DNA from: CAZSNT01 sp964607765
GTDB lineage: Bacteria; Verrucomicrobiota; Lentisphaeria; Oligosphaerales; JABHEG01
Direction of reading: 5' to 3'
Assembly: GCA_964607765.1 (NCBI GenBank)
Contig: CAZSNT010000077.1
Span: 1-46,643 of the forward strand
Length of the DNA: 46,643 nt
Shown: positions 15,661-24,274 of the stretch, piece by piece
How the letters are laid out: each line of letters begins with the position of its first letter
Position numbering within the stretch: the first letter of the stretch is position 1
The notes under the pieces: generated by a model
The model's input: the letters and a program-made list of their open reading frames with translations, nothing else
Told to the model about the DNA's origin: nothing
Databases searched by the model: none
Program-made: the position numbers and the translations under genes

Positions 15661-17454
15661 CTACAGGATCGGCGTCAGGGTCGGGCCAATGACCTTGTAG
15701 AGTCGAGTAGTGATCTCTTTGGTGGACAGGCCGCCCCGGGCGCCGGGGAACGATCCGGCTTCGGTGTAGTTGCCGTAGAAATCCGGGTGTTCCGGCGGGA
15801 CCGGTTTCCTGCCGGGATTGAGTTCGAAGCTGGTCGTGTTCGAGACGGGCCAGACGTCCAGAGGACTGAGATCCATGAGGTCGGCAACCAGCGCGTTGAC
15901 CTGGTCGAGTCCCAGCGGCGCACGGCGCTTGGCAATCACCCAGCTGTTCTGCGGAGCCATATCGTTCAGAATGTCCGCGCGCAAGGCCTGGGCGATCGCC
16001 CGGTCCCGGATCAGCAACCCCACTTCCGTGTTCAGGTTCGCCGAGCGCGGGTCCATGTTGTACGAGCCGATGAAAGCCGTTTCCCCGTCCAGCACGAACG
16101 ATTTGGCGTGGATGCACAGGAACGGCCGTTCGGCCTGGCCGTCCGCCGCTTCCTCTGCGGCGCGCTTGAGCTGTTGTGTGTACTGCGGGAAGACGCGGAA
16201 CAGGTCGCCGGGGTGCGCCTTGTACTCGTGGATGCGGAACCCGAGGTCCTCGACGTAGGTCGAGCGCAGTCGGTAGTTGGCGGAATAAGCGACGACGTTG
16301 TCTGTGGAGGCGAAACTGTTGGTGGATGCTCTGATGCGCAGGCCGGGGCGCTGTTCGCGCATCTTGCGGAACAGCTTCTGAGCCTTCCCGCTCAGGATCA
16401 GGTAGGGGGACTGCATGATGAACTCGGTCCGTGTCTTGCGCACGGCAGCGACCAGCCTGTCCGTAGCCCTGCCGCTGCCGGACAGGAACCAGGAACGGTT
16501 CTTGCCCGGCCTGTCAGCCACGAATTCGACGTGCTTTGCAGGCATGAGAGTGTGCACGAACGCGGCCCGGATCGTCTCCTGCTCGTCGGCCTGTCTGGAC
16601 AGCTCTCCGAAGAACCCGTGCATGGCAAAATCCTGTCGTGTACGGAACCGGGGATAGTCGCCGCGCGCGATGGCAGCGCGCACATCCTTCAGGTCGGTGC
16701 TCGGCTTGGAATGCTCGAATGCCCAGAAACGCTCGAATGACGCCACCATTCGCGGCACGATCGGGCCGCAGACAACGGCGTCGCGGTCCTTGAAGTTCAT
16801 TGCGGCGGAGAAGTTGAAGTAAGTGTTCTCTATGTTGCGGCCGCCGGTGATCGCGATGACGTCGTCGAACGTCATGATCTTGTTGTGCATGCGCTGGTTG
16901 GTGTTGCGGAAGAACATGGCGCCGCTGAGCAGAGACTGGAGCTTGGACGGCTTGATCCGGGAAGCTGCAGGACGGTAGTGCTTGATGGCGATATTGGGAT
17001 GGACGGTTGCGAGAAACGCCGTGACGCCGGGGTCCTTCTCGGACACGAAGTGGTCAGCGATGATGCGGACGATGACACCGCGCCTCGCCGCCTCGATCAG
17101 CTCGTACATCATGAGCCGGCCGCACTCATCGTTCGTCCAGATGAACGTCTGAATGTTGATGGTCTTGCTGGCGTTCCGGATCAGGTGCACGCGCGCCAGC
17201 AACGCCTCGTAGCCGTCGTTGAGGATGCAGATCGAGTTGCCGTGCTGCGCGTCGGCATGTCGTGTTGCCGCGGCTGCCGCCGCCCGGGCATGCTCACGGA
17301 AAGGCGAGTTGGCGAAGGGCGTGCTCGGGTCCGTTCCCCGAGCTTGGGCAGCCAGCGCAGAGGCGACCACCGCAGCCAGGAGACCGCACAGCGCTCGGCC
17401 CATGGGCGAACCGGCGATCTGGCAGCGACGGCGGATTGACAGATCAGTGACCAT
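15661..17454 (-). CDS. Phospholipase D / cardiolipin synthase-like protein
   Basis: 597 residues from the ATG at 17454; ATGs at 17496 and 17403 are alternatives. A signal peptide or anchor (ALCGLLAAVVASALAAQARG) predicts export. Two HKD motifs are complete: HNKIMTFD (His190, Lys192, Asp197), followed by ITGGRNIENTY, and HAKSFVLDGE in the last third, followed by FIGSYNMDPRSANLNTE. The layout and length resemble the ClsC/YmdC group of cardiolipin synthases, which join two phospholipids. General phosphodiesterase activity is the safe call. It is followed by a sulfatase on the same strand and divergent from an aldo/keto reductase. Confidence 0.88.
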   Translation of the reverse strand: MVTDLSIRRRCQIAGSPMGRALCGLLAAVVASALAAQARGTDPSTPFANSPFREHARAAAAAATRHADAQHGNSICILNDGYEALLARVHLIRNASKTINIQTFIWTNDECGRLMMYELIEAARRGVIVRIIADHFVSEKDPGVTAFLATVHPNIAIKHYRPAASRIKPSKLQSLLSGAMFFRNTNQRMHNKIMTFDDVIAITGGRNIENTYFNFSAAMNFKDRDAVVCGPIVPRMVASFERFWAFEHSKPSTDLKDVRAAIARGDYPRFRTRQDFAMHGFFGELSRQADEQETIRAAFVHTLMPAKHVEFVADRPGKNRSWFLSGSGRATDRLVAAVRKTRTEFIMQSPYLILSGKAQKLFRKMREQRPGLRIRASTNSFASTDNVVAYSANYRLRSTYVEDLGFRIHEYKAHPGDLFRVFPQYTQQLKRAAEEAADGQAERPFLCIHAKSFVLDGETAFIGSYNMDPRSANLNTEVGLLIRDRAIAQALRADILNDMAPQNSWVIAKRRAPLGLDQVNALVADLMDLSPLDVWPVSNTTSFELNPGRKPVPPEHPDFYGNYTEAGSFPGARGGLSTKEITTRLYKVIGPTLTPIL

Positions 17455-17760
17455 TGCAGACTCACTTGTGGCGTTCGGTGTTCCAGAGGGCAGCATGAGC
17501 ACGGCTCAACACGGGTACGGCGCACGACACAAATCTGAACTCCCTCGGGGATATTTCCAGTGTTGCAGGCAGGAGCCTGCGTCGACGGCGGCGGCAGCTG
17601 GCGATTGCACCCGACTGCTGTCGGCTCTGTTGCTCCTGGGCAAATGCGGGCCGTGTCAGGTTGACTACGGGGCTCCGAAGGCACAGATTTGAAGTTCCCT
17701 AACAGGATCCGTGCCTCCAAGGGCAGGGCGAGACACGACACCAGAGAGGGCTCACAACCG
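17455..17760. other. Divergent intergenic region, 306 bp
   Basis: It separates the phospholipase D gene and the aldo/keto reductase gene. Two similar segments in direct orientation (ACAAATCTGAACTCCCT at 17529-17545 and ACAGATTTGAAGTTCCCT at 17684-17701) are 155 bp apart. No confident promoter or gene is seen. Confidence 0.4.
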
Positions 17761-18810
17761 ATGGGAAAGCTGTCTGCGAAGGCTGAACTGGGCAAGACGG
17801 GGTTGAGCGTACCGCCCCTTATTTTCGGCACGAGTTGTCTGGGGAATTTATACCGTGCATTGCCTGACGAGACGAAGCTCGAGATCATGCGGCAGTGGTT
17901 CGAGTGGGTCGAGCCGCCTGTGGTGCCGGATTCAGCCGGCAAGTACGGTGCCGGGCTCGCCCTCGAGACGATGGGGCGCGGTCTCGAGGCGTTGGGTGTC
18001 GCGTCCGACCAAGTGCTGGTCAGCAACAAACTTGGCTGGAAGCGTGTTCCGCTGTCCGGACCGGAACCCACATTCGAGCCGGGCGCGTGGGCCGACATCG
18101 AACACGACGCCGTGCAGTGCATCAGCTACGACGGCATTGTGGAGTGCTGGGAGCAGGGCTGCGAGTTGCTCGGCGACGCGTACCGTCCGGCGCTGGCATC
18201 GGTTCACGACCCTGACGAGTACCTTGCCGCGGCCGAGGATGAGGCCGACGCACAGCGCCGGTTTGACGATGTGGTCGGCGCGTACCGCGCGTTGGGCGAC
18301 CTGAAGAAGAGCGGCCAGGTGCGCGCGGTCGGGATTGGCGCCAAAGACTGGCAGGTCATTCGCCGCGTAGCGGACGCGGTTGATCTGGACTGGGTCATGT
18401 TCGCCTGCAGTCTGACGGTCTACACGCATCCTGCAGAACTGATCGAGTTCATGGCACGGCTGCACAGTGCGGGGATCGGCATGATCAACTCAGCAGTCTT
18501 CAATGCAGGCTTCCTGATCGGCGGGACGTTCTTCGACTACTGTCAGCCGGATCCTGTCGCTGACGCCGCACTGTTCGCGTGGCGCGAGCGCTTCCTGGGG
18601 CTCTGCCGGGCGCATGAGGTGGACCCGGTGCACGTGTGTGTGCAGTTTGGTATGTCCGTGCCGGGCGTGGTGAGCGTTGCGCTCAACACAAGCAAGCCGG
18701 CGCGGATCAAGGACAACGCTGTGGCGGTGCAGGCCGAGATACCCAATGCGTTCTGGCATGCGCTGCGCGATGAGGGGATCCTGGCCAAAGACTACCCGTA
18801 CCTGACATGA
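17761..18810 (+). CDS. Aldo/keto reductase (aldose/L-fucose dehydrogenase-like)
   Basis: 349 residues from the ATG at 17761 (GAGAGG ribosome site; the frame upstream looks non-coding). The N-terminus LGKTGLSVPPLIFGTSCLGN is typical of the family. The catalytic tetrad is visible: Asp and Tyr in VVPDSAGKYGAG, Lys in VLVSNKLGWK, His in LASVHDPDEY. The C-terminal nucleotide-binding loop (VPGVVSVALNTSKPARI) is present. The subgroup looks like the D-threo-aldose/L-fucose dehydrogenases that oxidise free sugars with NAD(P). That fits a polysaccharide-degrading organism, but the substrate is inferred. It overlaps the next gene by four bases, so the two are translationally coupled. Confidence 0.88.
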   Translation: MGKLSAKAELGKTGLSVPPLIFGTSCLGNLYRALPDETKLEIMRQWFEWVEPPVVPDSAGKYGAGLALETMGRGLEALGVASDQVLVSNKLGWKRVPLSGPEPTFEPGAWADIEHDAVQCISYDGIVECWEQGCELLGDAYRPALASVHDPDEYLAAAEDEADAQRRFDDVVGAYRALGDLKKSGQVRAVGIGAKDWQVIRRVADAVDLDWVMFACSLTVYTHPAELIEFMARLHSAGIGMINSAVFNAGFLIGGTFFDYCQPDPVADAALFAWRERFLGLCRAHEVDPVHVCVQFGMSVPGVVSVALNTSKPARIKDNAVAVQAEIPNAFWHALRDEGILAKDYPYLT

Positions 18811-19676
18811 GCGAGGACGGGCACGGCGACCCGGGCGTCAAGCCGCGAATGAGTCGGCGTCGTTTCCTGACGCTGGCTGGCGGCGCTGCAGGGCTTGCTG
18901 CTGCGGCAGCCTATCCAGTTGCCATCGAGCGGTATATCATCCTGACGAGGCGACATCGGGTTCCCGTGCCGAATTTGCCGCCGGCCTTTGCCGGTTTCAC
19001 GGTCGCGCACCTGACCGATCTGCATCACGGCTTTCTCGTCCCGCTGTCAGTGATACGGCATGTGGTTGCACGAACCACCCGACTCGACCCCGACCTGGTC
19101 GTGTGCACGGGTGACTTCGTGCACGAGAAGAACGCCACGGGCGAGATCGATCGCGTCTGGCCTGTGCTCGGGCAGCTGCGAGCCAGGCACGGTGTGTACT
19201 CCGTTCTCGGCAACCACGATCACTGGGCCGACACGGAGCGCTCGCAGTACTGGCTGGAGAGGACCAAGCAGAACCTGCGACACCGCACGCACGCGATCGA
19301 GAGAGATGGGCAGCGGCTCTGGCTGGCAGGCGCGGGGGATTTGTGGCAGGATCACGTTGGGCTCGATACGCTGCTGAAGTCCGTGCCGCAGGATGAGTGC
19401 CGCATCGTGCTCGCCCACAATCCGGACACGGCCGACTCGCAATACTCCGAACGTGTCGACCTGATGGTCTGCGGGCACACGCACGGGGGACAGGTCGTTG
19501 TTCCGTTCATGGGCCCGCCCGTGCTGTCCGTGCGCAACCGGACGTACTCCAGCGGCTTGAAGACATCCCCGAGAGGCGAGCGCGTGTTCATCTCCCGCGG
19601 GATTGGCTGGGCGATCTATCCGGTCCGGTTCAACTGTTACCCGGAGATTGCCGTGCTCGAGTTGCGGCCGGCGTGA
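18807..19676 (+). CDS. Tat-exported metallophosphoesterase (YkuE-like)
   Basis: 289 residues. A twin-arginine signal (MSRRRFLTLAGGAAGLAAAA, about residues 15-34) predicts folded export. The calcineurin-like metal motifs appear in order: LTDLHHG (D-x-H), CTGDFVHE (GD), VLGNHDHW (GNHD) and MVCGHTHGGQ (GHTH). This matches the YkuE/'metallophosphoesterase' group, which acts on phosphoesters such as UDP-diacylglucosamine-type lipids or phosphodiesters. The exact substrate is unknown. It overlaps the aldo/keto reductase gene at its start. At its 3' end it overlaps the convergent tcdA gene by 40 bases. Confidence 0.9.
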   Translation: MSEDGHGDPGVKPRMSRRRFLTLAGGAAGLAAAAAYPVAIERYIILTRRHRVPVPNLPPAFAGFTVAHLTDLHHGFLVPLSVIRHVVARTTRLDPDLVVCTGDFVHEKNATGEIDRVWPVLGQLRARHGVYSVLGNHDHWADTERSQYWLERTKQNLRHRTHAIERDGQRLWLAGAGDLWQDHVGLDTLLKSVPQDECRIVLAHNPDTADSQYSERVDLMVCGHTHGGQVVVPFMGPPVLSVRNRTYSSGLKTSPRGERVFISRGIGWAIYPVRFNCYPEIAVLELRPA

Positions 19677-20473
19677 GCGGAGCGGCTCATCACGTCCTGG
19701 ATCACCAGCCCGGCCAAGGCGAACCCGAACGCCCCGGTCACGTGCACGACAGACCCGTTGATCAGCGCCTTCTTGCCGCACCATTCGTCGACCACCGTCT
19801 CGCCGTCGTCAGAAGCTGTTTTCGGGCAGAAACACCGGCCCGTTCCGCATGGGGACTCGCCCCTGGCTTCAGACAGCATCTCGTCGCTGTAGATGCACAG
19901 GAAGTCGCGCGTATCTTTGTTCACGCCGCGTCGCCGCAGGCGCTTCCGCACAGCACGGGCGAGGGGACAGATGTCGGTCTCCCAGATTGACGCCGCTCTG
20001 ATCCTCGTGGGGTCGGTCTTGCAGGCCGCGCCCATCGCCGATAACAACGTGCACGGCTCAGCCGACGCAGTTGCCAGCAGGTCCACCTTGGGCGTGAGGC
20101 TGTCGATGGCATCGATCACGTAGTCGTACTGCTCGAACCGGAATGTGGCGCGCGTGTGTTGGTCGTAGCGTTTGTGCATGGCCGTGATCGCGGCGTCCGG
20201 GTTGATCTGCAGCAGCCGCGTCCGCAGTTCGGACACCTTGACGTTGCCGACGCTGCGGGATGTCGCCTGTACCTGTCTGTTGACGTTCGTGACACAGACG
20301 ACATCGGAGTCGACCATGGTCAGGTCCCCCACGCCGGACCGGATCAGGGCCTCGGCACACCAGCTGCCCACGCCGCCGACGCCAAACAGGATGACCCGCG
20401 TGCGCCGGAGCCGGTCCAGGGCCTGTGTGCCGACGAGAAGTTCAGTGCGATGGAATATGGGAGTGTCGGGCAT
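19637..20473 (-). CDS. tcdA: tRNA threonylcarbamoyladenosine dehydratase
   Basis: 278 residues starting at the ATG at 20473, nine bases after AAGGA. An ATG at 20479 would be too close to it. It shows the E1-like nucleotide fold (VILFGVGGVGSWCAEALIRSGVG), DSDVVCVTNVNRQVQA and VIDAIDSLTPKVDLL, with the TcdA-specific region SAMGAACKTDPTRIR and the tail GAFGFALAGLVIQDVMSR. TcdA uses ATP to cyclise the t6A37 modification of ANN-decoding tRNAs. It is the third E1-like protein in the window but is a housekeeping gene unrelated to the MoaD operon. It is convergent with and overlaps the metallophosphoesterase gene. Confidence 0.94.
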   Translation of the reverse strand: MPDTPIFHRTELLVGTQALDRLRRTRVILFGVGGVGSWCAEALIRSGVGDLTMVDSDVVCVTNVNRQVQATSRSVGNVKVSELRTRLLQINPDAAITAMHKRYDQHTRATFRFEQYDYVIDAIDSLTPKVDLLATASAEPCTLLSAMGAACKTDPTRIRAASIWETDICPLARAVRKRLRRRGVNKDTRDFLCIYSDEMLSEARGESPCGTGRCFCPKTASDDGETVVDEWCGKKALINGSVVHVTGAFGFALAGLVIQDVMSRSAHAGRNSSTAISG

Positions 20474-20628
20474 ACGCATTGGTCCTTTGCTGCAGCAGTT
20501 GGCCATTCGAACTGCCTCAATGCTGGTAACGTAGTGCGTAATTCGGGGATTGGCTGTATTCTACAGGCGCAAGGGGGGAGGATCTGGGACGTGGGGGGTG
20601 CCAACGGCTGGCAGGGCCGACCAACGGA

Positions 20629-20680
20629 TGCAAGGCGCAGGGCGCAAGGCCTGGCCACATACACATGAGTCACTGAGTCA
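20629..20680 (+). repeat. GCAAGGCG / GAGTCA repeat pair
   Basis: GCAAGGCGCAGGGCGCAAGG (20630-20649), a few bases later ACATGAGTCACTGAGTCACG (two GAGTCA octamers, 20664-20679). The same two parts in the same order occur at 40435-40521 with four octamers. The block lies in the 5' region of a sulfatase gene. Confidence 0.7.
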
Positions 20681-20703
20681 CGACGTAGGCAGAGAGGCAA
20701 TCC

Positions 20704-22200
20704 ATGACCGCCGCCAGACGCCTGAACATCCTCCTCATCCATGCCGATCAACACCGCTTCGACTGTCTCGGCGCGTACGGCAACCCGGACGTCCGGACGC
20801 CGAACATCGACCGGCTGGCTGCCGACGGCGTGCGCTTCGAGAACAGTTTCTGCCCGTATCCGGTCTGCACGCCGTCGCGCTACTCGCTGCTGTCCGGCCT
20901 GTACGTCCACGACCACGGCGGATGGAGCAATCGCTGCACCCTGGCTCCCGACATACCCACGTTCCCAAAACTCCTTCGGGAGGCAGGCTGCCGCACTGCA
21001 GCAGTCGGCAAAATGCACTTCACCCCGACGTACCTGGACGTGGGATTTGACGAGCTCGTGCTGGTGGAGCAGGATGGCGACGGGCGCTGGGACGACGATT
21101 TCCATCGCGAGCTGCGTGATCGCGGGATGATCGACGCGCTCGATGTGATTGATCAGCGTCGCGAGTATCGGGAACATGCAGCGGACGAATACTGGGCCAG
21201 CTTCGGGGCCCTCGCATCCGATCTGCCTGACGAGGCGCACTCCACCACATGGACGGCAGACAGAGCCATGGAGGCGATCGAACAGTGGGGGGATGGTTCG
21301 AACCTGCTCATGGTGGGCTTCATCAAACCGCACCATCCGTTCGACCCCCCGGTACCTTGGGATCAGATGTATGATCCGGAAGACGTGAGCATTCTGCCCG
21401 GCTGGACGGAGGCCAGTCTGCCCCACGATCTGTCCCGAAGCCGCGGCTACTTCCCGAACGAGACACTGACCGAGAAGACGCTGCGTCGCGTGATGGCTCA
21501 CTACTACGCGACCATCTCGCACATCGACCACCATGTGGGCCGCATGCTGAAGCTCCTGGACGACAAAGGGCTTTACGAGGATACTCTCATCGTCTACACC
21601 AGCGATCATGGCGACTTCATGGGGTTCCATCACATGATTCTCAAGGGTAACAACATGTACGATCCGCTGGCGAAAGTGCCGCTCATCATCAAGTTCCCCG
21701 GTCGCCGGCGCGCGGGAGAGGTCCACACCGGGCTCGTCAACAACGTGGACCTGGCCCCAACGATCCTGGCACAGGCGGGGCTTCGGCCCGATGCCCGCAT
21801 GACAGGACGCGACCTGAGCGCCGACACACAGGGCGCGCCGCGCGTGTTTGCGGAGTCCGCAATCGGTGGGCCTAACGCCCAACTGATGGTTCGCTCGCAG
21901 ACACACAAACTGCTGTGGTCGCCGCAACGCCCTGATCGGTGTCTGTTCTTTGATCTGGCAGCCGACCCGCTGGAGATGACGAACCGGTTCGGCGACCCAC
22001 GCTGTCAGGAGACGGTTGAGCAGATGCAGGCCGCTGCCGAGGCATGGATGGGGCCCAGTTTCCCGGGGACATTCTGCTGTGACGAGTCTGCGCCCGTGAT
22101 TCAACGGCCCAACGTGCCCGTGCCCGACGACGGACATCGGGAGAGCGTTGCGGAGCACTGCCGGCGCGAGGCCCGCAAGAGCGTGCTCTGGAAGCAGTGA
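20704..22200 (+). CDS. Sulfatase (choline-sulfatase/arylsulfatase type)
   Basis: 498 residues. The N-terminus LNILLIHADQHRFDCLGAYG has a single metal Asp followed by Gln, as in the choline sulfatase/heparan-sulfatase-like branch. The formylglycine motif is CTPSR with Cys55 (PVCTPSRYSLLSG). GKMHFTP, FIKPHHPFDPP and the second metal site TLIVYTSDHGDFMG follow, with an MLKGNNMYDPLAKVPLIIKF strand. No signal peptide is seen. It differs strongly from the sulfatase at 13924, so the window has separate branches, probably for different sulfated glycans. A GAGGC ribosome site precedes the ATG. Confidence 0.93.
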   Translation: MTAARRLNILLIHADQHRFDCLGAYGNPDVRTPNIDRLAADGVRFENSFCPYPVCTPSRYSLLSGLYVHDHGGWSNRCTLAPDIPTFPKLLREAGCRTAAVGKMHFTPTYLDVGFDELVLVEQDGDGRWDDDFHRELRDRGMIDALDVIDQRREYREHAADEYWASFGALASDLPDEAHSTTWTADRAMEAIEQWGDGSNLLMVGFIKPHHPFDPPVPWDQMYDPEDVSILPGWTEASLPHDLSRSRGYFPNETLTEKTLRRVMAHYYATISHIDHHVGRMLKLLDDKGLYEDTLIVYTSDHGDFMGFHHMILKGNNMYDPLAKVPLIIKFPGRRRAGEVHTGLVNNVDLAPTILAQAGLRPDARMTGRDLSADTQGAPRVFAESAIGGPNAQLMVRSQTHKLLWSPQRPDRCLFFDLAADPLEMTNRFGDPRCQETVEQMQAAAEAWMGPSFPGTFCCDESAPVIQRPNVPVPDDGHRESVAEHCRREARKSVLWKQ

Positions 22201-22209
22201 CTGTCCGAT

Positions 22210-22238
22210 TTGACAGGTGCCTGCCCATCGTTTACACT
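22210..22238 (+). promoter_or_regulatory. Promoter of the nitronate monooxygenase-type gene
   Basis: TTGACA (22210-22215), a 17-bp spacer and TACACT (22233-22238): near-consensus sigma-70 type. It starts 10 bp after the sulfatase stop, so the next gene has its own promoter. Confidence 0.8.
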
Positions 22239-22278
22239 CTAACTTGTTACTGACTGCTGCTGTGCAAGGAGAACACCA

Positions 22279-23418
22279 GTGAAGGCTCTCAGGGATTGGC
22301 GGCTGAAGATAGGACCGTTGGAGCCGCGCATGCCGATCATTCAAGGCGGCATGGGTGTGGGTATCTCTCTGGCGGGGTTGGCCAGTGCGGTAGCGCACGC
22401 CGGAGGGATCGGGGTCATTGCGACTGCGGGGATCGGCATTGCAGAGCCGGACATTGACACGCAGTTCAGAGCGGCTAACACCCGGGCGCTGGCCAGGGAG
22501 TTGCGCAAAGCCAAGGCGGCGACCGACGGCGTCATAGGCGTCAACATCATGCTGGCCCTGTCCAACGCGGATGACTTGGTGAATACCGCGGTGGCGGAGG
22601 GAGCGGATGTGGTGTTCCTGAGCGCCGGGCTGCCGGTCCGCATCCCAGGGGCTCTGAGTCCGGAGCAGATCCGCAACTCCAACACCCGGTTTGTGCCCGT
22701 CATTTCCTCTGCCCGGGCCGCGTCGGTCATTTTGCGGGCCTGGCAGCGTCGGGGCGGCGTTCCGGATGCTCTTGTCATTGAAGGCCCCATGGCGGGAGGA
22801 CACTTGGGATTCAAACGCCCCGAACTCGATGACCCCGCTTTCAGGCTGGAACACATCCTGCCGCAGGTGCGCGAGGTGGTTGCCTCTCACGAGCGTCAGG
22901 CAGGCAAGAAGATCTCCGTGGTCGTCGGCGGTGGCGTTTTCACCGGTGCTGACGTCCATCGTTTCCTGCAGATGGGCGCGGACGGCGTGCAGATGGCCAC
23001 ACGCTTCGTGGCGACGCACGAGTGTGATGCGGACCTGCGATTCAAAGAGGCTTACGTGCGCTGCAAACTGGGGGATCTGACGATCATCGACAGCCCCGTC
23101 GGGCTGCCCGGGCGGGCGATCCGGAACCAGTTCCTGGACGACGTCACATCAGGCCTGAAGAAGCCGTTCAAATGCCCGTTCCGATGCTTGCGTACCTGCA
23201 GCTTCAAGACTGTGCCCTACTGCATCGCACAGGCACTGGCCAACGCCCGGCTGGGACACTTGGACGATGGGTTCGCTTTTGCCGGGGCGAATGCGCACCG
23301 TGTGGAGCGCATCGTCTCGGTCGATGAACTCATGGCTGCGTTGCAGGATGAGTATGCCGCCGCCGCTGCGGCAGCGCTTCATCCCGGATCCCCCCCCGCC
23401 ATGGCCGGTGTCGGCTGA
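22279..23418 (+). CDS. Nitronate monooxygenase / FabK-like FMN oxidoreductase
   Basis: 379 residues with a GTG start after AAGGAG. It has a TIM-barrel FMN fold: MPIIQGGMGVGISLAGLASA, VIEGPMAGGHLGF, VVVGGGVFTGADVHRFLQMG, ADGVQMATRFVATHE. A C-terminal segment has four cysteines in KCPFRCLRTCSFKTVPYC, a feature I associate with a subgroup annotated as nitronate monooxygenase; the cysteines might bind a metal. Nitronate oxidation and enoyl reduction (FabK) are both possible. Its own consensus promoter suggests steady expression. Confidence 0.85.
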   Translation: MKALRDWRLKIGPLEPRMPIIQGGMGVGISLAGLASAVAHAGGIGVIATAGIGIAEPDIDTQFRAANTRALARELRKAKAATDGVIGVNIMLALSNADDLVNTAVAEGADVVFLSAGLPVRIPGALSPEQIRNSNTRFVPVISSARAASVILRAWQRRGGVPDALVIEGPMAGGHLGFKRPELDDPAFRLEHILPQVREVVASHERQAGKKISVVVGGGVFTGADVHRFLQMGADGVQMATRFVATHECDADLRFKEAYVRCKLGDLTIIDSPVGLPGRAIRNQFLDDVTSGLKKPFKCPFRCLRTCSFKTVPYCIAQALANARLGHLDDGFAFAGANAHRVERIVSVDELMAALQDEYAAAAAAALHPGSPPAMAGVG

Positions 23419-23489
23419 GTGTATCTGCCGGCCACCTTCGCCGGTTACTGCCTCGTCTGGACCGCGTCACTGAGGCGCCCACCCCCTGG

Positions 23490-23511
23490 GACCGCCGAGC
23501 ACCAGCTCGGC
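23490..23511 (+). repeat. GCCGAGC-ACCA-GCTCGGC hairpin repeat, copy 1
   Basis: A 22-bp sequence beginning GACC and containing a 7-bp stem (GCCGAGC/GCTCGGC) around ACCA, preceded by CCTGG. It is identical to the sequence at 46570-46591 and, inverted, at 46622-46643. It lies between the FMN oxidoreductase gene and the polysaccharide operon promoter. Confidence 0.85.
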
Positions 23512-23545
23512 TCCGCTCTTACCTGGGCTCTCCCCCCTTTTCTTC

Positions 23546-23574
23546 TTGCAAAGTAACTTTACTTGTCGTATCTT
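23546..23574 (+). promoter_or_regulatory. Promoter and operator of the polysaccharide operon
   Basis: TTGCAA (23546-23551), 17 bp, TATCTT (23569-23574). The spacer is filled by a palindrome AAGTAACTTTACTT (23551-23564), and a further CTTTACTC follows at 23573. A repressor bound there would block the promoter; the winged-helix protein encoded first in the operon is the natural candidate. Confidence 0.55.
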
Positions 23575-23662
23575 TACTCTTGGTAACGATGGGCGCTGGG
23601 CCCGGGCTGGGCGGGCGGCGGACCAGACACAGTGGCTGAGCGATGTTTGAAGAGATCCTGCT

Positions 23663-24274
23663 ATGCCGCGACTCGACCAACACGCCTTGTACGAGCTCGA
23701 CATCCTCCGGCACGTGGAGAGCACGAGCCGGCTGAACAACCGTGTCGTTGCCCGCAAGTTGGGCGTCAGCATTAAGCTCGCCCACGCCATTCTTAAGAGG
23801 ATGGTGACAAAGGGGCTGCTGCACGTCAACGTGGTGCATGCGCGTCGCTGGGACTATTTCCTGACCCCTAAGGGGATCCGGGAGAAGACACGTCTTACTC
23901 TGGAGTTCCTCGAGTTTTCCATGCATTTCTACCGCGAGGCACGGCGCCTGAGCGCGCTGCTGTGCCGGAAGCTCTCGGAGTCGGGGCTCAAGCGTGTCGC
24001 CTTCCTCGGCTCGGGTGATCTGGCTGAGATCGCCTATCTGGGCGTGCAGGAGTGGGGGTTGGTCCTGACGGCGGTCTACGACGATGTCTCGCGGACGGAG
24101 TTCATGGGCGCGCCAATACGTCCGGTGAGTGAGTGCGGCAGTGCGGGGTGCGATGCCATTATCGTGTGCACCTACGACGCCGAGATGCCCATGCGTGAAG
24201 ATTACCTCCCCGAGGGCGTATCGGCTCACGACTCGATGCTCTGGGTGTTCGGATCTGAGGCGCTGCACGAGTGA
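23663..24274 (+). CDS. Winged-helix regulator with Rossmann-like C-terminal part
   Basis: 203 residues. Residues 1-80 read as a MarR-like winged helix (YELDILRHVESTSRLNNRVV, ARKLGVSIKLAHAILKRMV, a beta wing YFLTPKGI). A helical linker (TLEFLEFSMHFYREARRLSALL) follows. Residues about 108-200 look like a nucleotide/sugar-nucleotide-binding Rossmann half (VAFLGSGDLAEIAYL, DAIIVCTYDA). Proteins of this build head surface-polysaccharide loci and may sense a pathway metabolite; the ligand is unknown. It is the first gene of a seven-gene operon, and its stop overlaps the GTG of the flippase gene. Confidence 0.75.
   Translation: MPRLDQHALYELDILRHVESTSRLNNRVVARKLGVSIKLAHAILKRMVTKGLLHVNVVHARRWDYFLTPKGIREKTRLTLEFLEFSMHFYREARRLSALLCRKLSESGLKRVAFLGSGDLAEIAYLGVQEWGLVLTAVYDDVSRTEFMGAPIRPVSECGSAGCDAIIVCTYDAEMPMREDYLPEGVSAHDSMLWVFGSEALHE

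Noticed and set aside
20344..23019. 891-residue minus-strand open frame
   Set aside because: It runs opposite a clear sulfatase and the FMN oxidoreductase and crosses their promoter; composition is that of a shadow frame.
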